Part shown: positions 59,021 through 64,000 of the stretch, piece by piece
Position numbering within the stretch: position 1 is the stretch's first letter
Layout of the letters: each line of letters starts with the position of its first letter
From: Hyphomicrobiales bacterium
GTDB taxonomy: Bacteria; Pseudomonadota; Alphaproteobacteria; Rhizobiales; Rhizobiaceae
NCBI GenBank assembly: GCA_900470965.1
Contig: UCCS01000064.1
Coordinates: forward strand, 35,397 to 99,396
DNA length: 64,000 nt
Direction of reading: 5' to 3'
Notes under the pieces: model-generated
What the model saw: the letters and a program-made list of their open reading frames with translations, nothing else
Told to the model about the DNA's origin: nothing
Databases searched by the model: none
Made by a program: the position numbers and the translations under genes

Positions 59021-59179
59021 AAGCTGTCGGAGATGAGCGTCAAGAACATCGAGCGGGGCGAGTCCGATCCACGCATCGGCACACTTCAGGCTGTAAAGTA
59101 CGCCCTCGAAGCTGCCGGCATTATCTTCATCGACTCGAACGGCAACGGCCCCGGCGTTCAACTTCGCCACCCGGCTTGA
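59021..59179 (+). pseudogene. C-terminal fragment of an Xre-type repressor
   Basis: The plus-strand frame KLSEMSVKNIERGESDPRIG, then TLQAVKYALEAAGIIFIDSN and GNGPGVQLRHPA, matches the second half of small Xre-family regulators common in rhizobia (usual ending ALEAAGVEFIDENGGGPGVRL). The N-terminal helices are missing: upstream sequence belongs to the integrase fragment on the other strand. The junction at about 59020 is therefore a recombination scar. Confidence 0.6.
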
Positions 59180-59190
59180 CCGCTTCATCT

Positions 59191-59382
59191 TCAATAGCTG
59201 CAGGACAGCGCGTTGGTCGGCCTGAAGCCCTGGCTACAGGCAGGATTCACGGAAGTCCTGGGCTGATACTGGAAATCGGCACGATTTGAGGTTTGGTGCG
59301 TCGTGCACGCTGAGGCTAGAGTGGTCAGCCCGATCAACGTAACGCCTATTATCAGTGTCCGAATTCTGCTCATCATGGTCAC
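59191..59382 (-). CDS. Small lipoprotein-like protein
   Basis: A 63-residue protein with a signal-like start (MTMMSRIRTLIIGVTLIGL) and a possible lipobox LASAC, then a short mature part with two cysteines (NPACSQGF, NALSCSY). GGAAGGTG precedes the ATG, which supports translation. It lies inside the decayed element. No family recognised. Confidence 0.5.
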   Translation of the reverse strand: MTMMSRIRTLIIGVTLIGLTTLASACTTHQTSNRADFQYQPRTSVNPACSQGFRPTNALSCSY

Positions 59383-59525
59383 CTTCCCGTGGCAAAGCGC
59401 CTGGACGCAAAATGTCGCTCCCTCAGACGGATGCGAGAGCCATCACGAACACTTGACCGCTCTATTTCGCTTCAATCACTTCTAACAGCGGGTCACCAAC
59501 CCGCACATCACCACACTGAGGAGAC

Positions 59526-59582
59526 ATGGAAAAATATGCTTTCGGCGTTCGCGCCGGCGGCAAAAGCCTCAACGTGTTTTGA
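59526..59582 (+). CDS. Possible 18-residue peptide gene or gene start remnant
   Basis: GAGGAGAC lies directly before an ATG that opens MEKYAFGVRAGGKSLNVF and then stops. The ribosome site is better than that of many full genes here. It may be the start of a truncated phage gene or a leader peptide; codon evidence is too short to judge. Confidence 0.25.
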   Translation: MEKYAFGVRAGGKSLNVF

Positions 59583-59595
59583 TGAGAGATTTTAG

Positions 59596-59709
59596 ATGAC
59601 TACTGAGCCACGCCTCTTTGGTCGCAAGGAAGCCGCTGAGTATTGCGATATCGCCCAAGGTACTTTTTCGCTCTGGGTTGCCATCCACAGGATGCTCCGG
59701 CGGGAATAG
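59596..59709 (+). pseudogene. Excisionase/AlpA-like DNA-binding gene, frameshifted
   Basis: The frame MTTEPRLFGRKEAAEYCDIA and GTFSLWVAIHRM is the start of the MerR-like helix-turn-helix of phage excisionase-type proteins, which pair with integrases. One base appears lost near 59690, since the next codons in another frame (PPAGIG...) continue the expected MPPAIPG-type pattern. The frame then stops at 59709. It fits a decayed prophage or integrative element. Confidence 0.5.
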
Positions 59710-59869
59710 GCAACCCGAACGCCACCCCTTTGCCGGCACGGATCTGCCCCGCGTATCAAGAAATGACGATCGGTCGCGCGATAGCCGACGCAACTTTGGT
59801 GTGTATTTAGAAAATTCTAACTTGCTAATGCGTGTTGGGTGCGCATAATCCCCTTGGGGAGGAACGGGG

Positions 59870-60583
59870 ATGATCAGCAGCGCTGAAATAATCGAAATGT
59901 ATTCGGACTATTATACTGACGGCGAAGTCGCTGAGAAACGCGCAATCGCCGCGAAGCAGTCCGTTGGACACATCAAGCAAGTTGCAGCAGATCAGAGCTT
60001 CCAATCAATCATCGATATCGGCGCAGGCGAGGGCGCGGTTCTTTCGGAACTTGCCGACAATGGCTTTGCCAATCGTTTCGCGGCAGTGGAGCTATCTCGA
60101 TCAGGTATAGAGGCCATACGGGCACGCCAGATCGAAGCTCTGGCAGCGGTCGACCAATTCGACGGCTATTCAATCCCACATCCAGACAAGACATTCGACT
60201 TGGGTCTGGCAATCCACGTTCTCGAACATGTCGAGCATGAACGGATGTTTCTGCGGGAGGCCAAACGTGTCAGTCGAAACCTCTATGTCGAGGTGCCGCT
60301 TGAACTTACCAACGATCTTTCGAAGTCTATCCGAGAATCCGGCCCCTACGGCCATATCAACTTTTATACGCCAGGCTCCTTCGAGAACTTGCTGAAGACG
60401 TGTGGCCTTAAGGTCGAGCGTCTAATGGTTTTTGCCCACGACATTCAATACGAACAGTACTTGGCTGGACGGGCAAAGGGATGGCTAAAGTACCAAATTC
60501 GCCAAAAACTCCTGAGAATCGCTCCGAAGTTTGCCACGAGGAATATGGTCTATATGGCGGGAGCACTTTGCAAAGCTGATTGA
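59870..60583 (+). CDS. Class I SAM-dependent methyltransferase
   Basis: A 237-residue methyltransferase. The SAM site is IIDIGAGEGAVLSEL (motif I), then AAVELSRSGIEAI, and DLGLAIHVLEHVEHERMFLREAKRV, of the Methyltransf_11/23 type. A C-terminal part with YGHINFYTPGSFENLL is seen in sugar or lipid methyltransferases. GGGAGGAACGGGG precedes the ATG. Codon use is less GC-biased than in the flanks and it lies in the tRNA-Pro island, so recent transfer is likely. The substrate is unknown. Confidence 0.82.
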   Translation: MISSAEIIEMYSDYYTDGEVAEKRAIAAKQSVGHIKQVAADQSFQSIIDIGAGEGAVLSELADNGFANRFAAVELSRSGIEAIRARQIEALAAVDQFDGYSIPHPDKTFDLGLAIHVLEHVEHERMFLREAKRVSRNLYVEVPLELTNDLSKSIRESGPYGHINFYTPGSFENLLKTCGLKVERLMVFAHDIQYEQYLAGRAKGWLKYQIRQKLLRIAPKFATRNMVYMAGALCKAD

Positions 60584-60607
60584 TAGAGCGGGTCGAAGCC
60601 CGCCGCT

Positions 60608-60784
60608 TCAATCGTCCTTCCCGCGGCGATCCCAATAGCCGACGGTCTGAACGGCGAAGTTCAGATTGCTGGTGGCCCAGCTAACGACACGGCTGTTCAT
60701 GTCGGTCACCACCGATCCGCGGTAGCCCCAGCTGGTCGCGGCCGGCTTTACGCCATTGTCCAAAATCGCCCAACCTAAGGGTCA
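60608..60784 (-). pseudogene. C-terminal coding remnant of an unknown protein
   Basis: On the minus strand a frame with good codon use reads WAILDNGVKPAATSWGYRG, SVVTDMNSRVVSWATSN and LNFAVQTVGYWDRRGKDD to a stop at 60608. Upstream a stop codon or frameshift breaks it near 60784. The 372-base gap 60584-60956 holds nothing else I can read. The protein is not recognised; a phage or surface protein tail is possible. Confidence 0.4.
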
Positions 60785-60956
60785 CCGGCATCAGGATCAG
60801 CAAGGCCGACCTCACTGGCGCCGGTATTCACCGGAGTCCGACAGGCTCTGTTTCCTCCTCCGCCCACCGATTTGAAATAGCCACAACGTTAAATTTTAGA
60901 TGTTGCTAACGAACAAATTGGCGCTAAGCTGGTTTCCTTCGGAGGAGGAAGCGTCA

Positions 60957-61142
60957 ATGAAGAAGATGAACAATCGACAAGTTCGAATCCCCGGCCCGAA
61001 AGATCAGGATATCACCGAGCATTGCCGAAAATTCGGGATAGGCCCGGCCGAGGAGAAGAAGCTGAAGAAGCTCCTGGGCCATCGGGCGCCACTCCACGAG
61101 ATCCAGGCGAACACTTCCACGCCTCAGCCGAAGTGGCGTTAG
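60957..61142 (+). CDS. Small basic hypothetical protein
   Basis: A 61-residue, Lys/Arg-rich protein (MKKMNNRQVRIPGPKDQD start, then KKLKKLLGHRAPLHEIQ). GGAGGAGGAA lies at good distance before the ATG at 60957. Such short basic proteins occur in rhizobial accessory regions with no known role. Confidence 0.55.
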   Translation: MKKMNNRQVRIPGPKDQDITEHCRKFGIGPAEEKKLKKLLGHRAPLHEIQANTSTPQPKWR

Positions 61143-61471
61143 AGCGAAAGCTTTTTCACCTGAGCTATGAATGTGATGTTGGCGTCAGCCCGCTCTGACA
61201 CGGCCAAGAGATTTCCCAGATGCTTGAAATAAAAAGCCCCGCCGGTGGCTTTCGGCGGGGTAGATGGGGAAAGCTCTCCGAAAGGTGGCAGGAGAGCTTG
61301 GGCATTTCAGCAAGACTGGAAGAATGAGGCGAGGGCACTTTTGCCGGATTCGGTACAGTTCGCTTAAAAACCCATAATTTTTAGTGGGAAAATTTGCGAT
61401 TTCGGCCTGGCGCCGTTTTTTGGCAGGGGCAGGCACGCCGTCGTAACGGCGAGCCCGCCTTTCTGATGTCG
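61143..61471. other. Intergenic region with two tandem hairpins
   Basis: The 329 bases between the small basic gene and the glutathione transferase gene hold no convincing frame. They hold the terminator hairpin at 61231-61260 and a second perfect 9-bp hairpin, AAGCTCTCC (61271-61279) with GGAGAGCTT (61291-61299). Confidence 0.6.
61231..61260 (-). terminator. Rho-independent terminator, minus strand
   Basis: CCCCGCCG (61237-61244) pairs with CGGCGGGG (61253-61260). Read on the minus strand the stem is followed by C-TTTTT-ATTTC, so it would end a transcript coming from the glutathione transferase gene about 210 bases upstream. Confidence 0.75.
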
Positions 61472-62350
61472 TCAGCCGGCTGGCTGCAGCTTGTCCTGCG
61501 TCTTCGTGTTGAAGTCGCTGGCGTCATGGCGTTCGTGGAGCTGGCTGGAGAGCTCGCCGCTGACGCGGTTGACCATGCGGCCGCGCTTGACGGCCGGGCG
61601 TTCGCCGATCAGGTCGGCCCAGCGCTTCATGTTCTTGTATTCCTGCACCTGCAGGAATTCGGCGGAATCACCATACATCCAGCCCTTCACGAGGCCGCCA
61701 TACCAGGGCCAGATCGCCATGTCGGAGATGGTGAACTCGTCGCCGGCGATATATTCGCTTTCGGCCAGGCGCCGGTCGAGCACGTCGAGCTGGCGCTTGG
61801 TCTCCATGGCGAAACGGTTGATCGCATATTCGATCTTCGTCGGCGCATAGGCATAGAAATGGCCGAAGCCGCCGCCGAGATAGGGCGCGCTGCCGACCTG
61901 CCAGAACAGCCAGGAGAAGCATTCGGCGCGCTTGGCCGGGTCGGTCGGCAGGAAGGCGCCGAATTTTTCCGCGAGATAGGTGAGGATTGCGCCGGATTCG
62001 AAGATGCGCACCGGCTTTTCGCCGCTGCGGTCCATCAGTGCCGGGATCTTGGAGTTTGGGTTGACCTCGACGAACCCGCTGCTGAACTGGTCGCCATCGC
62101 CGATCCTGATCAGCCAGGCATCATATTCCGCGCCGCTATGGCCAAGCGCCAGCAACTCCTCCAGCATGATCGTCACTTTCACGCCATTCGGTGTTCCAAG
62201 CGAATAAAGCTGCAGCGGGTGACGGCCGACCGGCAACTCTTTTTCACGGGTCGGCCCGGCAATCGGGCGGTTGATGCTGGCGAATTGGCCGCCGCTTTCC
62301 TTGTCCCAGGTCCAGATCTTGGGGGGCGTATACTCGGACGAACTGGTCAT
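61472..62350 (-). CDS. yghU: Glutathione S-transferase family protein YghU
   Basis: A 292-residue nu-class glutathione transferase, closely like E. coli YghU, which has disulfide-bond reductase activity with glutathione. Recognised segments are LPVGKHPLQLYSLGTPNG-like (LPVGRHPLQLYSLGTPNG), GDGDQFSSGFVEVNPNSKIP and APYLGGGFGHFYAYAPTKIE. The end LHERHDASDF is also shared. The ATG at 62350 follows CAGGAG; the frame is open further upstream without a good site. Confidence 0.95.
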   Translation of the reverse strand: MTSSSEYTPPKIWTWDKESGGQFASINRPIAGPTREKELPVGRHPLQLYSLGTPNGVKVTIMLEELLALGHSGAEYDAWLIRIGDGDQFSSGFVEVNPNSKIPALMDRSGEKPVRIFESGAILTYLAEKFGAFLPTDPAKRAECFSWLFWQVGSAPYLGGGFGHFYAYAPTKIEYAINRFAMETKRQLDVLDRRLAESEYIAGDEFTISDMAIWPWYGGLVKGWMYGDSAEFLQVQEYKNMKRWADLIGERPAVKRGRMVNRVSGELSSQLHERHDASDFNTKTQDKLQPAG

Positions 62351-62482
62351 GTGAGCTCCTGACAGAATAACTTCGTGCTTTGCGTGAAAGGCCCAACCCT
62401 TAACCTCAATTGGGACCCATGAACATATTGGTAGCAATGAAGTTATTGTCATCGGGGCGGCGGCTTTTTAATTGCCGCCGCT

Positions 62483-62587
62483 CAAAGCACGTCGCGCAAA
62501 AGTGTGCAGCGGTTTTGCGGTAACGACATGCGAAAACAAAAGTCTAAAGCGTGACAAGCGCATCTGAAAGATCGCGGCACGCTTTAG
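62483..62587 (+). repeat. RIME-like palindromic intergenic repeat, copy 2
   Basis: A 105-base element in the same orientation as copy 1 at 48864. Stem-loop two here is CTAAAGCGTG/CACGCTTTAG, against CTAAAGCGC/GCGCTTTAG in copy 1: the change on one arm is matched on the other. Stem-loop one has inner CGCAAAA/TTTTGCG. It ends seven bases before the stop of the GNAT gene. Confidence 0.85.
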
Positions 62588-62593
62588 ATCTCG

Positions 62594-63286
62594 TTAGAAG
62601 CTGAGCTTGCTCTTCTGCTGTCCCTCGGCATCGAAGTTTTCGGGCGCCAGCCATGCCTCATAGCCGGCCTTCAGCTTTGGCCAGTCGCCGTCCGTCATGG
62701 CAAACCAGGCGGTATCGCGATTACGGCCCTTCTGCACCATGTGCTGGCGGAAGATGCCTTCGAAGGCGAAGCCGAAGCGTTGTGCCGCGCGCTTGGACGG
62801 TTCGTTGAGATTGTTGCACTTCCATTCGAAGCGTCGGTAGCCGAGCGTGTCGAAGACATAATCGGCGCAGAGATAGAGCGCTTCGGTCGCCACGCGCTTG
62901 CGGGCGATATCAGGTCCCCAGAGGATATTGCCGATCTCGATGACACCATTGGCGGTATCGATGCGCATCAGTCCCTGCCGGCCCTCGGCGCGTCCCGTTG
63001 CCTTGTCGATGACGGCAAAGAACAAAGGGTCTTCGCTTGCGACGGACCTTTCCAGCCAGGGCGTGAAGGCTGCCATATCAGCCGGTGCTGCTTCGAAGAG
63101 ATAGCGGAAGCGGTCCTCCGCGCCCGGTTGCTGCGCCGAGCGGAGCAGATCGGCGCCGTGCTTTGCGGCGTCCAGCGGTTCCAGACGGGTGTAGCGGCCT
63201 TCAATCGGGGCGCGGGCGGGGCGGGCAACACCCTTCCAGTCGGCAAGATCTTTTGTCATATCCGTCATTCCATTGAGCTTATGCAT
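62594..63286 (-). CDS. GNAT family N-acetyltransferase (RimJ/RimL type)
   Basis: A 230-residue acetyltransferase. Segments GRYTRLEPLDAAKHGADL, NILWGPDIARKRVATEALYL (acetyl-CoA loop ARKRVA) and FDTLGYRRFEWKCNNLNEPS, with QRFGFAFEGIFRQHMV, are typical of the RimJ/RimL group. The start at 63286 has GGAG four bases upstream; ATGs six and nine codons later are possible. It is divergent from the MocR-type gene. Confidence 0.88.
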   Translation of the reverse strand: MHKLNGMTDMTKDLADWKGVARPARAPIEGRYTRLEPLDAAKHGADLLRSAQQPGAEDRFRYLFEAAPADMAAFTPWLERSVASEDPLFFAVIDKATGRAEGRQGLMRIDTANGVIEIGNILWGPDIARKRVATEALYLCADYVFDTLGYRRFEWKCNNLNEPSKRAAQRFGFAFEGIFRQHMVQKGRNRDTAWFAMTDGDWPKLKAGYEAWLAPENFDAEGQQKSKLSF

Positions 63287-63314
63287 TGAACTCCGACTGC
63301 TCTTGCCTTGCAAA

Positions 63315-63334
63315 TGGACTGGAGTAAAAGTCCA
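63315..63334. promoter_or_regulatory. Dyad in the GNAT/MocR divergent region
   Basis: TGGACT (63315-63320) and AGTCCA (63329-63334) form a perfect 6-bp inverted repeat with an 8-base spacer, in the 79-base region between the two divergent starts. It could bind the MocR-type protein. Confidence 0.45.
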
Positions 63335-63365
63335 GTTTTGAACTTTCTGGCAGACCAGTTGACGC

Positions 63366-64000
63366 ATGACATCGGCACCCACATGGCTGAGCCTCGATCG
63401 AAACGGCGGTGACCTGACCGGACAGATCTATCGAAGCCTGCGCGATCGTATCCTGCTCGGCCAGCTTCCGGCCGGCCATAAGCTGCCATCGACCCGTGCC
63501 TTTGCGGCTTCGCTCGGTGTTGCACGCTCCACGGCGGTAGAGGCCTATGACCGCCTGAGATCCGAAGGTTATATCGAGGCGTCTGCCGGTGCTGCGACCC
63601 GGGTTGCCGCGCTTGAACGCATGCGACCCGAGCACCAAAAGGACGACCGCGCTCCTGTTGAGGAAAAAAGATCGGACCAGCCTTCCTATCGTGGCCTGTT
63701 CCGGCCCGGTGTGCCCGATGTATCGGATTTCCCGCATGCCGCCTGGAGCCGTCATCTCGCCGCACGCAGCCGCTCGCTGCGCATCCATCATCTCGGCTAT
63801 GAGAACCCGACTGGTATCCGCGAGCTGCGCGAAGCCATTCTTGGGCATATTTCTGCGACGCGCGGCGTGGTCGCCGAGCCGGAGCAGGTCATGATCATGC
63901 CCTCCACACGCGCGGCGATCGACATGCTGGCGAGAACCATGCTGAGAAGGAGCGGGCGCCAGACTGCATGGATGGAGGATCCTGGCTACGCTGCCGCGCG
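63366..64000 (+). CDS. MocR/PdxR-type regulator (GntR helix-turn-helix + aminotransferase fold), 5' part
   Basis: The frame from ATG 63366 runs off the window end with 211 residues visible. The first 75 or so are a GntR-type winged helix (LTGQIYRSLRDRILLGQLPAG, KLPSTRAFAASLGVARSTAV, AYDRLRSEGYIEA). After a linker the class I aminotransferase fold starts (FRPGVPDVSDFPHAAWSRHL, LGYENPTGIRELREAI, RTMLRRSGRQTAWMEDPGY). MocR proteins use pyridoxal phosphate as effector and often control the divergent gene. Confidence 0.92.
   Translation, partial: MTSAPTWLSLDRNGGDLTGQIYRSLRDRILLGQLPAGHKLPSTRAFAASLGVARSTAVEAYDRLRSEGYIEASAGAATRVAALERMRPEHQKDDRAPVEEKRSDQPSYRGLFRPGVPDVSDFPHAAWSRHLAARSRSLRIHHLGYENPTGIRELREAILGHISATRGVVAEPEQVMIMPSTRAAIDMLARTMLRRSGRQTAWMEDPGYAAA

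Overview
The window is a chromosomal stretch of a high-GC alphaproteobacterium of the order Rhizobiales, most likely a Rhizobium or close relative. The evidence is gene content and order rather than any search: a ctaC-ctaD-ctaB-ctaG-ctaE oxidase cluster, ispH-thrB-rnhA, the GANTC methyltransferase CcrM, a BioR/BioY pair with its typical operators, and a mutY-dciA-dsbA-smc-ppdK series. Two copies of a palindromic intergenic repeat of the RIME type, known from rhizobia, are also present.

Layout. 1-6.1 kb: cell-envelope and maintenance genes (polysaccharide deacetylase, cut by the window edge; D-Ala-D-Ala carboxypeptidase with a SPOR-like tail; MazG-like hydrolase; TldD; IalB-like protein). 6.2-16.9 kb: the aa3 cytochrome c oxidase operon with its heme O synthase and copper chaperone, then DUF983, SURF1, ispH, thrB and rnhA. 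A minus-strand block (GNAT, a glyoxalase-family remnant, a chloramphenicol-phosphotransferase-like kinase) separates ctaE from DUF983-SURF1. 16.9-24.1 kb: metallopeptidase, CsbD, YqgE, a stand-alone DsbD-alpha-like protein, a peroxiredoxin, and a zinc ABC transporter (aztABC-like) preceded by an overlapping 42-residue membrane-protein gene and nested operator dyads. 24.2-30.5 kb: a minus-strand operon thrC, M16 peptidase, GNAT and a GGDEF/EAL protein. 30.8-35.8 kb: lipoprotein, HAD phosphatase, bioR-bioY with two inverted BioR boxes, and an ArsR-type repressor divergent from two small ferredoxin-like-barrel proteins. 35.9-48 kb: ccrM, mutY operon, dciA, a parDE toxin-antitoxin module, dsbA, smc, a structured intergenic RNA candidate, and ppdK. 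48-58.3 kb: small proteins, a cupin/metallo-hydrolase/DCC trio, tRNA-Gln, a TetR repressor divergent from PspA-YiaA with three identical-type operators, and a 1131-residue transporter/acyltransferase/acyl-ACP-ligase fusion.

58.5-61.4 kb: tRNA-Pro followed by a decayed integrated element. It holds a broken tyrosine-recombinase fragment facing the tRNA, a fused Xre-type repressor fragment, a frameshifted excisionase-like gene, a lipoprotein-like gene, a methyltransferase with atypical codon use, and a further coding remnant. 61.4-64 kb: a YghU-type glutathione transferase, the second RIME-like repeat, a GNAT enzyme, and a MocR-family regulator cut by the window end.

No ribosomal RNA, intact insertion sequence or CRISPR array was seen. 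The parts least explained by known annotation are the smc-ppdK intergenic RNA candidate, the small ORF fused by overlap to the zinc transporter, the TetR/PspA operator cluster, and the mosaic at tRNA-Pro.
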